A stretch of DNA of 64,000 nucleotides from Enhygromyxa salina (GCF_000737335.2 NZ_JMCC02000031.1:1-64000), one strand, 5' to 3'. Shown: positions 1 to 9,307, numbered from the stretch's first letter. Numbers and translations: made by a program. Notes: generated from the letters alone by a model not told the origin.

Positions 1-6
1 CCTGCA

Positions 7-51
7 CCGGCAGTTTTAGTTGTCGTCGACCGGCAAAAATAAATGTCGTCG
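7..51 (-). repeat. Terminal repeats of an IS running off the left edge
   Basis: Two 22-bp units lie side by side (7-28 and 30-51), each reading CCGGCA...TGTCGTCG on the plus strand. The same 22-bp motif forms both ends of the 1.9-kb IS at 9201-11100. The window therefore appears to begin inside the right end of a related IS whose outer boundary is about position 51. The adjoining IS630 homology stops close to that point. The IS body is outside the window, so the family is inferred only from the shared terminus. Confidence 0.6.
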
Positions 52-351
52 ATCAAGACGGCATCGTATTTCGGTCTTGATCAAATTAGGTCGCCCTGAG
101 CGCTCTCGATCCTCGAGGTTGTCCATGTGGACATCGTCCGCGAACCGTGCCTTCCATTTTCGGACGGTCCGTGAGCTGACACTCAGTCGTCGCGCTATCT
201 CTTCGGTCCCCACGCCCTGGCTGGCCAGCAGCACGATCCTCGCGCGTACGATGATCACGTACGGCGCTCGTTGCCGACGCGCGAGCAACTTGAGGTCTCG
301 GCGAGTCCGGCGCTGGATCGAGAGCTTCCTGACTGTCGGCCCACGGGTCAC
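16..351 (-). pseudogene. IS630-family transposase, N-terminal fragment
   Basis: This is the amino-terminal helix-turn-helix part of an IS630-type transposase. Visible features are RAPYVIIVRARIVLLASQG, then EEIARRLSVSSRTVRKWKARF (the helix-turn-helix) and LEDRERSGRP, in the usual family order. IS630 proteins continue with a DDE catalytic domain of about 200 residues, which is absent. The last residues before the stop are encoded by the terminal repeats of another IS (7-51), so the gene has been cut by that insertion. It cannot transpose by itself. It marks the left edge of a mobile-element-rich segment. Confidence 0.75.
51..82. repeat. Hairpin at the IS/IS630 junction
   Basis: A perfect 9-bp inverted repeat, GATCAAGAC (51-59) and GTCTTGATC (74-82), with a 14-nt loop. 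It lies at the junction between the IS terminus and the truncated IS630 gene. It may be target-site structure or part of the IS630 gene; its role is unknown. Confidence 0.4.
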
Positions 352-592
352 GCGGATCTAGTTTCCCGACGACGTCGCCGTGGATCAGGTGATGGACGAC
401 TCCTCTGCATCCCGCCAGGCGTCTCGCCCGCCCGAGCGGAGGCCCGCTTGGGTCTCAGTGCCGCGCGAAACTCGGATCGGACTTCAGACCTGATGCACTA
501 GCCTGCGCCTAGAGTCGGCATCGCCACCAACGAGTCGCTTACTCGACAGGCGAACAGAGCTACCATGCACGGGGGGAGTCGGCCCGGACATC
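352..592. other. Intergenic, no gene seen
   Basis: The 241 bases lie between the divergent IS630 fragment and the caspase-like gene at 593. No convincing coding region is visible. The segment should contain the outer end of the IS630 element and the promoter of the 593 gene. A G-rich run at 571-578, about 15 bases before the ATG, is a possible but poorly spaced ribosome binding site. Confidence 0.5.
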
Positions 593-2032
593 ATGAATTG
601 GCCAGCCAAGCTGAGTATCAACGCGTGGGGAGGCAGGACCGACCCCTGCGAGTCGACGCTCGACGTGGATTGGCGACGCTGGGTACTTGGCGACGGCATC
701 CCGGTTCCCCCGCGTCGGTTCATGGCGCTGTCGAAGCCGCCCGAACGCGGAGATTGGCGGGACCCAGACGTCGGCTGGGGACTAATCCTGCCCTACGGCG
801 AGGACCTCGACGAGGCCGCCGCCGGCCGAGTCGAAGACGCCCCAGAGCCCATCCAACGATTGTTCGAACACCGCAGCCAACCAAACAATGGCCGCGTCCA
901 GACGCCGCCACTGTTTCGTTGGCATCCGAGCTTCACCGGCCGATATCATCGCCTTCGCCGGTACTATCCCGACGGTCGTCATGAGGACCTGTCGATCGTT
1001 GGTTCCTCGCGCGGCGTCGGAATTGGTAAAATCCCCGAGTACCTGTTGATCTGTGCCTCGCCGAAGCGGATCCCGTGGTCGCTGCAGTTCGTGCTGAACG
1101 GAGCGATGCTTGTGGGCCGCCTCGATTTGAGCAATGCCGGGATTGACAACTATGTGTCAGCGCTGATCGACGACTGGTCCGACGCCAAGGCTCGACCGGA
1201 CGCTTCGCTGGTGTGGAGCGCGTTCAACGGTTCGACGGATCTTGGCCGACTCGCGCGGGACACGATCGCCGTGCCGGTGGTCGAGGGCCTGCGCACTGGC
1301 CCAGAGCTCGGTGCGGGTCTGTGTTTCATGGATGGCCGCGACGACACCGCCGATGTCGCGGCCCTGATGTCCACGCTCGCCATGCTCGCCCCAGGTCTTA
1401 TCGTGACCACGAGTCACGGGTACACCAACCCAGCAGATAACCATGAGCTCACCGGCGCGAGCCTGGGAACGCTCGTGGATGCCAACAGGGAAAAGCTCGA
1501 GACGGCAGCCCTGCTCACCGCTTGGTCGCCCGAAGGCGCGATTTGGTACGCGCATGCGTGTTGCTCGGCTGGCAGCGAAGGCCGCAACCGCTATGCGGGA
1601 CTGGTCGCAAAAGATCGGCAACTCGATCGGATGCTCGAGGGGATAGCCGCCCTCGGAGACCACTGCGCACCGCTACCGCGAGCGCTGCTCGCCGCCGAAC
1701 GTCCCCTGCGGGCGTTTGTCGGCCACGTTCAGCCGACCTTCGATTGGAGCTTGCGCGAGCGCGAGACCAGTCAGCCGCTCACAGGTGCATTGACGCACGC
1801 CCTGACCGACGAACTCTACCGACTCCGGCCAGTAGCGATGGCCTTCAGGCGCTCCTTTCACGATGCGCTGATTCTGCACACATTGTACGAGCAAACTCTG
1901 AGGGACTACAACAACGGAAACGGTGACTTGGGACTCGCGCTTGCGCTGCGCCTGACTGCCATCGATCGATCGAGCATGGTCGTTCTTGGTGATCCGACCG
2001 TCACGTTGGCGCCCGAAGTCAGCCCAGAGTGA
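593..2032 (+). CDS. Caspase-like (clan CD, C25/CHAT-like) putative protease
   Basis: 479 residues. The second half has the hallmarks of a clan CD cysteine peptidase: a hydrophobic strand ending in VTTSHGY (candidate catalytic His275) and, about 48 residues later, WYAHACCSAGS (candidate catalytic Cys323, followed by a second Cys). The C terminus carries MVVLGDPTVTL, a motif common near the end of gingipain/C25-like and caspase-like domains. The N-terminal 150 residues are not recognised. No signal peptide is seen, so it is probably cytoplasmic. Its 3' end overlaps the convergent CHAT-STAND gene by 14 bases. Together with the two genes beyond that one, it forms a cluster of four caspase-fold proteins. 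Specific family and substrate are unknown; the peptidase call rests on the His/Cys motifs and context. Confidence 0.65.
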   Translation: MNWPAKLSINAWGGRTDPCESTLDVDWRRWVLGDGIPVPPRRFMALSKPPERGDWRDPDVGWGLILPYGEDLDEAAAGRVEDAPEPIQRLFEHRSQPNNGRVQTPPLFRWHPSFTGRYHRLRRYYPDGRHEDLSIVGSSRGVGIGKIPEYLLICASPKRIPWSLQFVLNGAMLVGRLDLSNAGIDNYVSALIDDWSDAKARPDASLVWSAFNGSTDLGRLARDTIAVPVVEGLRTGPELGAGLCFMDGRDDTADVAALMSTLAMLAPGLIVTTSHGYTNPADNHELTGASLGTLVDANREKLETAALLTAWSPEGAIWYAHACCSAGSEGRNRYAGLVAKDRQLDRMLEGIAALGDHCAPLPRALLAAERPLRAFVGHVQPTFDWSLRERETSQPLTGALTHALTDELYRLRPVAMAFRRSFHDALILHTLYEQTLRDYNNGNGDLGLALALRLTAIDRSSMVVLGDPTVTLAPEVSPE

Positions 2033-5000
2033 AAAAGTCCTGGATCTCACGCGCTCGGGCCTCCTGTCGAGCTGCGATTCGATTGAATCCAAGCCGGCGA
2101 TTGAGCCTGGCGAGCAGCTCGAGCGGCCAAGCGGCCTCGGGCGCCTGCACGTCTTCGCCAAGTTCGACGGCTCGGTTGAGCTGCTTTCGAACACCAGCGA
2201 GGGCCGCTTCATCAGCATCCGCGTCGCCCCCGTCGACGGACTCCATCAGCAGGTCGGCGACGAAGCACCGCGTTCGGATCTCATCCCGCACGCGACCGCA
2301 CTCGTGGAACTGGGCCTGCGCCCACGCGTAGAGCAGCAACGCGTCAGTCCAACGCTTCTCGATACGCGCGATCGCGGCCAAGCCCAGTCCACACAGACCC
2401 GCGTTGCCGATGTCACAAAGTTCGATGAAGCTGGCCATGGCGTCGGTCAGACAACGCTGCGCTTGATCGAGAGCCGCGGGGTTCCTCGTCTCGCGCGCGG
2501 CCTCGATGAGGCTTCCGCCCAGTTCGCGGTTGATGTTGGCCCGTGTGCGATCGTCGGGGAGGCCCCGCGCGGACGCGAGCATACCAAGCTGCTCGGGGTC
2601 TCCGAACCTGAGCCTCATCGACGCCCCCTGAGCCGTCACGACTGCGCGTTGTTCGTGGGATGGACAGTCTCGTGCTGCGCGCTCGGCATGCTCGAGCGCG
2701 TCGTCAATCTGGCTGCGCGCTCGGCCGAGAAAACCGAGCGCCTGAGCACGGCTCCCCAACAGGCACGCACGAAGGTCTGCGACCCGCTCATCGTTCGCCT
2801 GATCGAGCCGGGCAGCGGTCGCCAAGCCACGCTCGATCACCTCGAGCCCGTCGAGGAAGCGACCGCGGTGACCGAGGGCCATCGACAACAACGCACAAGC
2901 GCTCACCAGCAACACGATCGATCGAGGTGCACCGTCGGCTGTGCGCAACTCGAGCGACGACACGAGGCTGCGCAGGTCATCGATGACTTCGGGTTGGCAG
3001 CCGTTGTCGGCCCGCCACTCGAGCGCGAGCAGCAGCGCTCCAGCCTCTTCCTCCGCCCACGCCAGAGCAGCGCGATCGCGGATCTGGGCAAAGATAGGCG
3101 CACACAGCTCGCTAGCCCACCGTCGCTCTTGCGCGAGGCCATATTCGTACTCGGCGCTGCTGCGTCGAGCATACCTGTCGACGAGAATGTAGAGCGGGCA
3201 CAACGGAAACTCGAGACCGTAGCGGACGGCGCACCACAGCGCACGACGGGCATTGAGACGCGTGGCCAGTCGCATGTGCTGTCCGACGGTCTCGCGCAGG
3301 TGGTTCGAGGTCTCGCCCGGGAGCACCGGATCGTAGAGCACCAGCGCCGCACGTGCGGTCCCGCGGACGTGCGCGCTCGCGGTCTGGAACAACGCTGCCG
3401 CCGAGAGCCGACGGCGGGCCAGGAAGGTCAACCCTGGATGAACGCGAACGGGTATCCACAGCGTATTCGGCACGCCCGCCATGGACTCCTCCTCCTGTTC
3501 ATCTAGATCGACGAGGTTTGGGCCAGTCAACACCCGGAGCAGGCCGGTCAGCTCAAGCACGAAGGCGAGGGAAGCGAGAGACTCCAACGCCTGTTTCGTG
3601 GGCCCGAGCGCCGAGCCCCCGAGTAGCTGCAGTGGATGACCGCGGTGCTCGTGCCTGGCCAGCGCGACCAGCAGCCCTCGCCGCCGCAAGATGGGTTCGA
3701 GGTAGGTGGCGAAATCTACAGCCATGAGCTTGTCCACGGCAGCTTGCATGGGCGCGCTCAAGCTCCAGCTCGCGCGCAGGACCTCGTCGTGTGGGTCGGC
3801 CTGAAGGTCTAGCTGCTCGACGAGCGTCGGGCCGAGGTGAACGAGTGTCGCGGCATGGAACCCCAGCGCCTCGGCGACCAACTCACAGGTCTCGGTCGTC
3901 AGGTCGGTCGCACACAATGCGCGGACCAAAGTCACCGCGTCCGCACGTGAGAGCGGATGGATCGGCCAGACTGGGGTCTCGGGGATCGTCGGGGCAAACA
4001 CCTCCGCCAAATCGGTCCACCAACTCGTGATGATCGCCAAGTGTCCTCGGTCCGCGACCAACAGCCGAGCAAGATCGTTCAGCGCCCGCTTGGCTGGGCT
4101 GGCTTCTTCGTCGTCGCCAAAGATCATCGTCGGCTGAAGGTCACCGATCAAGAACAAGATCCGGGACCCCGAGTGCCCCGAGCGATCGTCGACGCGCCGT
4201 AATAGCGCAGCCAAGCGCTCGGGCTCGAGGTGCTCGCGCAGGAGCGGTATCACGAAGTCGACGCGCCCAAGCCGGCGAAGCCACAATGCCAACTCGCTAG
4301 CGATCGCCTTTTTGCCCTCGCCGATCATGCCCGAGAGCGCGACCAGAGGTGCAAAACCCAGGACTCGCTCGAGGTTCCAGAGATCATGGGCGCGCCCGCA
4401 GAACGCAAGGTCCTCAGTCCTGGCGTTCGTCGTCGATGGCCGCGCATGGCCACACAACGCGCGATCTGGCCCTCGTTGGTAGAGGACCGGAAGAAACCAG
4501 TCCTTCAATTCGAAAGGCTCGCGCGTCTCGGTTGGATCGTCCACGTACGTAGACGACTCCCGCATCTGTGCGCGTGCGGTTTTGGTCGCGGAGGCAATCG
4601 TCTGCTCCGAGAACAGCGCATGATAGAAGCTGTGAAAAAACCGACGGGTCGTTGCGGGCGATGCGGCCCAGGGCATTCCAAGGACGGCGGCGACATCGAG
4701 GCCCGATAACTCAGTGGTCGGATCCCCAGTTGGACGCAACGTCGAGCAGGCTTCGAACACGACGAGCATATCTCGGCTCGTCAACAACTGCGCGAGCGCA
4801 TGTGTGTCGATGCGGTCGGATTTACCGCTGTAGTCCTCGAGCACGATGTGCCCCCGATCCGTATTATCGTCCCACTGCCCGTGACCATCGAAATGCAGGA
4901 TCTGGACTGGTGGCGCGGCCCCGTCCGCAAGGCGGCGTTTGAGTTCGTCGTAGCTCGGCTCAGCGAGAACCTCTACCGCGAATCCGGTGCCCTCGGCCTG

Positions 5001-5501
5001 GTCGAGCAGCGTCCGCACGCTCTCGCGGTGGTCGAAGAACTCCATATCGCGTGGGCGAGCAACAACGACGAGCACACACCCTCCCGGCGCGAGATCCGGG
5101 CAGCGAGGACGCGAGGCAAGGGCACGAGGGCGGCGGCGCACCATGACGCCAAATTGCTCGGCGAGCTCCCAGGGAAAGCTTCTGATCAGCGGATCGTTGC
5201 TCGCTATGGTCAGTACGCCTTCGCCCGGAGCGCCAAGCTCAGCCTGAACCGCGGCGAGCCGCTCCGCCAACCACGTGGACACGTCCTGGAGCCGTGCCTC
5301 GAACAGCCTCGCTCGAGCGTTCAGACCGTGGGGACACAACGGATATAGCTCGAAATACCAGCTCAGATCTGTGACCAGCCGGAGGAGCCCACCGTCGATG
5401 GGAGGATGGCGATCAAGGACTTCGCCGTCGCGGCCGCGGATGAGCAACAGCGAGCCCCCGTCATCGTCGAGCAGGATCTCTTGGTCAAACACGCCGATCA
5501 T
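2019..5501 (-). CDS. CHAT protease - STAND-like NTPase - helical repeat protein
   Basis: 1160 residues, three parts. Residues about 95-345 are a CHAT domain: FPWELAE (109-115), ILHFDGHGQ with candidate catalytic His207, VVFEACST with Cys252, and the closing WFLPVLY (335-341). Residues about 365-620 resemble a STAND/NACHT-type P-loop module: GMIGEGKKA (391-399) fits Walker A except that Lys replaces the usual Ser/Thr after the P-loop lysine, and RILFLIGD (Asp454) fits Walker B. The rest, rich in Ala/Leu helices with pairs such as GRFLDGLEVIERGLATAARL, looks like TPR-type sensor repeats. The architecture (effector, switch, sensor) is that of bacterial NLR-like proteins, in which ligand sensing by the repeats triggers the N-terminal effector. 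It is transcribed away from the 5602 gene across a 100-bp divergent region. Whether the NTPase still binds nucleotide is uncertain. Confidence 0.8.
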   Translation of the reverse strand: MIGVFDQEILLDDDGGSLLLIRGRDGEVLDRHPPIDGGLLRLVTDLSWYFELYPLCPHGLNARARLFEARLQDVSTWLAERLAAVQAELGAPGEGVLTIASNDPLIRSFPWELAEQFGVMVRRRPRALASRPRCPDLAPGGCVLVVVARPRDMEFFDHRESVRTLLDQAEGTGFAVEVLAEPSYDELKRRLADGAAPPVQILHFDGHGQWDDNTDRGHIVLEDYSGKSDRIDTHALAQLLTSRDMLVVFEACSTLRPTGDPTTELSGLDVAAVLGMPWAASPATTRRFFHSFYHALFSEQTIASATKTARAQMRESSTYVDDPTETREPFELKDWFLPVLYQRGPDRALCGHARPSTTNARTEDLAFCGRAHDLWNLERVLGFAPLVALSGMIGEGKKAIASELALWLRRLGRVDFVIPLLREHLEPERLAALLRRVDDRSGHSGSRILFLIGDLQPTMIFGDDEEASPAKRALNDLARLLVADRGHLAIITSWWTDLAEVFAPTIPETPVWPIHPLSRADAVTLVRALCATDLTTETCELVAEALGFHAATLVHLGPTLVEQLDLQADPHDEVLRASWSLSAPMQAAVDKLMAVDFATYLEPILRRRGLLVALARHEHRGHPLQLLGGSALGPTKQALESLASLAFVLELTGLLRVLTGPNLVDLDEQEEESMAGVPNTLWIPVRVHPGLTFLARRRLSAAALFQTASAHVRGTARAALVLYDPVLPGETSNHLRETVGQHMRLATRLNARRALWCAVRYGLEFPLCPLYILVDRYARRSSAEYEYGLAQERRWASELCAPIFAQIRDRAALAWAEEEAGALLLALEWRADNGCQPEVIDDLRSLVSSLELRTADGAPRSIVLLVSACALLSMALGHRGRFLDGLEVIERGLATAARLDQANDERVADLRACLLGSRAQALGFLGRARSQIDDALEHAERAARDCPSHEQRAVVTAQGASMRLRFGDPEQLGMLASARGLPDDRTRANINRELGGSLIEAARETRNPAALDQAQRCLTDAMASFIELCDIGNAGLCGLGLAAIARIEKRWTDALLLYAWAQAQFHECGRVRDEIRTRCFVADLLMESVDGGDADADEAALAGVRKQLNRAVELGEDVQAPEAAWPLELLARLNRRLGFNRIAARQEARAREIQDFFTLG

Positions 5502-5601
5502 CTTGCCCGATCTTTACACGTTTGTGCAGCAGAATCTTGCGGGCCGAGTCGGTGGCGGGCTATCCTCGAAGATCTCCAGGGTCGCACCCAAACACGCGGC
5601 G
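5502..5601. promoter_or_regulatory. Divergent promoter region of the caspase/CHAT cluster
   Basis: The 100 bases separate the start of the CHAT-STAND gene (minus strand, ATG ending at 5501) from the ATG at 5602. Both transcription units of the cluster must start here or just inside the flanking genes. I could not pick unambiguous -35/-10 boxes or an operator. The shared control region suggests co-regulation; this is inference. Confidence 0.4.
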
Positions 5602-6903
5602 ATGTCAGAACACGGCGAGCAAACCGAGGCAGCTCCACCACGACTCGAACTCGAACTCGGATACGAGCAAGGCTCCGAGGGGCAAATTCGGTTCGCGCTT
5701 CGGCGCGGCCAGCAGCCTCTGTTCGCGCATCTGGCTTCCGAAGCGACGATCACCGCGGGCACAGATCCAGCGACCACCCAGCTCGGGGAACGCTGCATCA
5801 GTCACCGCCTGTGGTACGACGAACCGATCTGGCTGTCGTTCTCGAGCGAGACGCTCGCCGCCCACGCTTGGGAAGGGCTGTTCGCCATCAAGGGCCCGGT
5901 GCTTCGTAAAGCCAGGGTCGACATCGGTCCGCGGTTTGCCACGCACACACCGACCATCGCATTGTGCGTCAGCGCGCAGCGGGACCAGGGACCTCGCTCT
6001 GTCGTCCGCATGGTGAACGATCTACTAGCGATTCTCACCCAGGTCGGCGGGTGCAAGGTCCACGTTTTCGTCAGCTCCGAAGCATTCGAGATGCTCGAGG
6101 ATTCACGCCCGCGCGCGTCGACGATCGTCGTGCATGATCCTCGATCCATGTCGACAGATGAATCGTCGATGCCCGGGCGGCGAAACATCTGGCTGCGGTG
6201 GATGCACGAGCGCCTATCTGGCGAGTTGATCCATCTCGTGCACTTCATCTGCTCGGGGTGGTCACTCTACGATCGAGGCTCGCTCGCGCTCGAACCACTT
6301 TCGAGCGATGGGCATGAAGCGGCGTCGCTCGTCGGCGGTGAAGAACTATCGGTATTCTTGCGGGGGCTCGGCTCATTGGGGTTGGGGTTGGGGCGCGTCG
6401 GTCCCGATGCCGTCAACGGGTTGAGGCAACTCGCTCACGAAATGAGCCGAATTTGGCCGGGCCCGGTATTTTCCTACGATGCCCCGACACGTCCGCGTTC
6501 GCTCGAGGCGGCATTCGAATTCTTGCTCTCGCCGGGACCGGCGGAGGCGCCATCACGCACCGATCTATCGCTCTACTGCAGCCCCGCCCGGGTGCTCGGT
6601 TTCGCGGCGCTGCGCACACCGCTGGCATTTGGGGGTGATTTCTCGTACTTGACCGATAGGTCGCTGCATCGGGCAATCACGCGCGCGCCCTCATCGATAT
6701 TTGACAGGTTCGACACTGCTGGTTCAGCAAGCCAGAGTCAGGTCGTGGGGCAAGCCAATCAGCTCGCCCTCGATCATGCCCGAGTTCGGCTCGCGGACCT
6801 TCACGCGCGCGGTGACATCGCGCGAGCCGCAGGAGTGGAGGCCGCGATTGAGTTTGTCGACGGCCTGCTTCGTGACGCGGGACCTGCAGAGGGCGAGCGA
6901 TGA
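5602..6903 (+). CDS. CHAT-like protein lacking the catalytic dyad (pseudoprotease)
   Basis: 433 residues from the ATG at 5602; upstream in-frame sequence does not look coding. It has the outline of a CHAT domain: HAWEGLFA (88-95) matches the usual PWE motif at the start of CHAT, and LIHLVHFICSGWSLYDRGSLAL (in the 209-230 region) matches the strand, His-Gly loop and following strand. The expected GHG is replaced by CSG, and no ACxSG-type cysteine motif follows; the corresponding stretch is Gly/Leu-rich (LGSLGLGLGRVG). It is thus probably catalytically dead. Its stop overlaps the start of the intact CHAT gene by 4 bases (ATGA), so the two are translationally coupled and probably form a complex. 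A regulatory or scaffold role is inferred. Confidence 0.6.
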   Translation: MSEHGEQTEAAPPRLELELGYEQGSEGQIRFALRRGQQPLFAHLASEATITAGTDPATTQLGERCISHRLWYDEPIWLSFSSETLAAHAWEGLFAIKGPVLRKARVDIGPRFATHTPTIALCVSAQRDQGPRSVVRMVNDLLAILTQVGGCKVHVFVSSEAFEMLEDSRPRASTIVVHDPRSMSTDESSMPGRRNIWLRWMHERLSGELIHLVHFICSGWSLYDRGSLALEPLSSDGHEAASLVGGEELSVFLRGLGSLGLGLGRVGPDAVNGLRQLAHEMSRIWPGPVFSYDAPTRPRSLEAAFEFLLSPGPAEAPSRTDLSLYCSPARVLGFAALRTPLAFGGDFSYLTDRSLHRAITRAPSSIFDRFDTAGSASQSQVVGQANQLALDHARVRLADLHARGDIARAAGVEAAIEFVDGLLRDAGPAEGER

Positions 6904-8195
6904 GGGAGAGCCGACGCATACACATCATCGTTCGTGACTCCTTCGGGGACGAACACCCGCGCTTTTTCTGGCTCGAGGCGCCCAACGCGAGTGGTGGTAA
7001 TAAGCTCCGCGAGCTCGAACTCGACGAGCAAAAGGCGCCACTCGCCGCGTTCGCACGACTCGAGCAACATGAGTCATCCGAGGCCGGGATCGTTCAGGCC
7101 ACCGGCGAGTGCCTCTACGGAGCCCTCACCGCTCATGAGACCGTGGCAACGCAGATATCGAATGCGCTCGAACGAATTGAATCCGACTGTTTTCTACATT
7201 TGCAGTTCGACAGCGTGACCGCTGACAAGCTCCCCTGGGAGACCATCTGCGCCCCCCACGAGCGATTTTTGGCCCTCGATCCGCGCTGGCAGATCGCACG
7301 CGTCCTTCACGGCACGAACGACAAGATCGTCCGCGAGTATGACGGAAGGCTCCGTGTTGCGATCATCCTCGGCGCTGCCAATCGTACCATCGAGCAGCAA
7401 TGGGCGAAGATTCGAGGCGCCCTCGAGACAACGACGATCCCACTCGATGTGCAGTTGTGGTGTTGCGATCCAGCGCTTGGTATAGTGGCCGAGACCGAGA
7501 CCTTTCGTCGTGTAGCTGTCACAACCCACGCGATGCCGATGACCGCCGGAGAACTCCTCGCTGGACTTCAACGCCATCAACCGCAGCTTTTGCATGTGTT
7601 CGCTCATGGCACACGCCGATTTTTGAGCATCGACAACCGACTTTCGAGCACGAGCGACCGCGCGCCACTTTGCGTCACGACGGAGCAGCTGTATCCCCTG
7701 GTCGACACATTGTGGCTGGCATCCTTCAACAGTTGCCACAGCGCGGAAGCAGCCACAGGCGTCGCGGCCATGGCGCAGTCCCTCGTCGTTCGCGGCGTGC
7801 CGGCCGTCATCGGGATGCGCGAGGCCGTCGAAGAACGTCACGCCCATGCCTACGCCGGAGGACTATTTTCGGCGGCCCTCGAGATCGTCGCCTCTGGCCT
7901 CACCGACAAGGAACTGTGTTTCGAGGCTGTCGCGCGCGGGTCGCGAGAACGCATGCTCGACGCTGTGTCTGGTTCTCACACTGGACGCTGGAAACACTGG
8001 ACGCTGCCAGTTTTGTACCGACGCGTAGGTCCGACACGTGTGATCAAATCCACAAATCCGCGGACGTTCGCCGAACTCGAAACTCTCCGATCACTTCGAG
8101 CTGCTCTGCACGACGGCACCGATACGCGGGTACGTGCGCGACTCGACGCACGCATCAACGAACTCTCGATGCACCGATCTCGCCCGCCAACGTGA
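6900..8195 (+). CDS. CHAT-domain cysteine protease
   Basis: 431 residues. A full CHAT domain is visible: LPWETICAPHERFLAL (111-126), LLHVFAHGT with candidate catalytic His236, ASFNSCHSAEA with Cys279, GVPAVIGMREAVEERHAHAYAGGLF (from 299), and HWTLPVLYRR (366-375). The N-terminal 100 residues are a cluster-specific extension without recognised motifs. No transmembrane or signal segment is seen. CHAT peptidases are activated by partner proteins (for example TPR-CHAT with Cas7-11), so the coupled pseudo-CHAT upstream and the CHAT-STAND protein are the obvious candidates for control. Substrate unknown. The helical C-terminal tail after residue 385 may be an interaction segment. Confidence 0.85.
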   Translation: MRESRRIHIIVRDSFGDEHPRFFWLEAPNASGGNKLRELELDEQKAPLAAFARLEQHESSEAGIVQATGECLYGALTAHETVATQISNALERIESDCFLHLQFDSVTADKLPWETICAPHERFLALDPRWQIARVLHGTNDKIVREYDGRLRVAIILGAANRTIEQQWAKIRGALETTTIPLDVQLWCCDPALGIVAETETFRRVAVTTHAMPMTAGELLAGLQRHQPQLLHVFAHGTRRFLSIDNRLSSTSDRAPLCVTTEQLYPLVDTLWLASFNSCHSAEAATGVAAMAQSLVVRGVPAVIGMREAVEERHAHAYAGGLFSAALEIVASGLTDKELCFEAVARGSRERMLDAVSGSHTGRWKHWTLPVLYRRVGPTRVIKSTNPRTFAELETLRSLRAALHDGTDTRVRARLDARINELSMHRSRPPT

Positions 8196-8256
8196 ACATC
8201 GATTCGCCGGGTCGCTCGTGGGTCAGGGCGCACGACGCCTGGCTCAGCTTTGGAAG

Positions 8257-9200
8257 TCAGCCGCACCCCGTAACCACCATGCCACGAGCAATAGCCCTTC
8301 CATGATCCAGCGCATGTGCTGCTTGGGGAGTGGGTTCCGTCTTACAGACGAACGAGCCGGCCAACGCGCCCCCGTCTGCGTCGACATCGTCACCCGGCGG
8401 GGCACGCGTCGTCATGGTCACTTCGGCGCGACCGGGCACGGCCGCGCCCGCGTGCACGTTGACGCTACCGACTTCGGCGAGCGCCTCGTTGGGCACGGCC
8501 GCGCCCGCGTGCACGTTGACGCCACCGACTTCGGCGAGCGCCTCGTTGGGTTTGGCGAGCCGTCGGACAGGATGCACGAGCTTGCGGGTCTGCTGCCCCG
8601 GTGCATCTCCCAACCGCTTCCGGTCGGCGACCGAGGCCCGGTAACATGAGGCCAGGGCCGGCTGCTCCTGCGCGAGCAGCTCGGGCGCATCCTCGCAAGC
8701 GAGCTCGTCGAATGAGCGGCCGTGACGTTCGAGCACACGACCGAGTCGCTCGGGGGTCCACTTCGCAACTTCGGTGAGCTGTCGGCTGGTGGGGGCGCCG
8801 AGGGAGTGGAAACGCAGTTCGCCCTCGTCGTCCCTCACGTACACGCCATAGAGCACCAGGAAATGAATGTGCACGCTCAGCCGCAGCGAGGAGTCGGCGC
8901 GCTGAAGCGCTGGATGAAGGTGATCGCACCGAACAGCGCGTCCTCGACCGAGCACAGGCCAAGTTGCGGCTTCGCTCGGCGACGAAGCGACGCAACGAGA
9001 GGAGACGATGAACGCGTCGAGCACGTCAGCGCACAGCTTTCGGTCGTAGCCCATCGCGTAGCGGAGCCACCGCGGCAGCGAGCAGACCCACTGACGAACG
9101 GGGACCGCCGGGAACACCTCGTCGCCGAGGTGGGCCGCGACGTCAGCCATGCGCCGGCCCGTGCATGACGGGCAGAATCCGCGTTTTTTGCAAGGGTGTT
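8257..9200 (-). pseudogene. IS91-family transposase, 3' portion
   Basis: Read on the minus strand from 9200, the sequence gives HPCKKRGFCPSCTGRRMAD followed by AAHLGDEVFPAVPVRQWVCSLP and RLSVHIHFLVLYGVY. This is the zinc-finger and HUH-type core of IS91-family transposases. Homology fades after VNVHAGAAVPGR near 8410; the usual C-terminal region (RY.ARPP and later) is missing or frame-shifted. The N-terminal part lies at 11101-11279, beyond a 1.9-kb IS. A 57-bp tandem duplication sits inside this fragment. The gene is therefore broken in three ways and is non-functional. Confidence 0.75.
8434..8547. repeat. 57-bp tandem duplication
   Basis: Unit 8434-8490 is repeated at 8491-8547 with one mismatch seen. 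In the IS91 reading frame it duplicates 19 residues (PNEALAEVG.VNVHAGAAV). It is probably a slippage or recombination product in a decaying transposase. Confidence 0.9.
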
Positions 9201-9285
9201 CGACGTCAATTAAATTTTCCGGTCGCATTGACTCACGAAAATTGTTACCGGGCGGGCCTCCGTTGCCTCACCAAAATTGTTACCG
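9201..9285 (+). repeat. IS left end with subterminal repeats
   Basis: The left terminal motif (9201-9222) is followed by two copies of CTCACnAAAATTGTTACCG at 9232-9250 and 9267-9285. These are likely transposase-binding sites. The ATG of the transposase follows at 9308. Confidence 0.65.
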
Positions 9286-9307
9286 AGCACCAAGTGGAGC
9301 ACGGACG

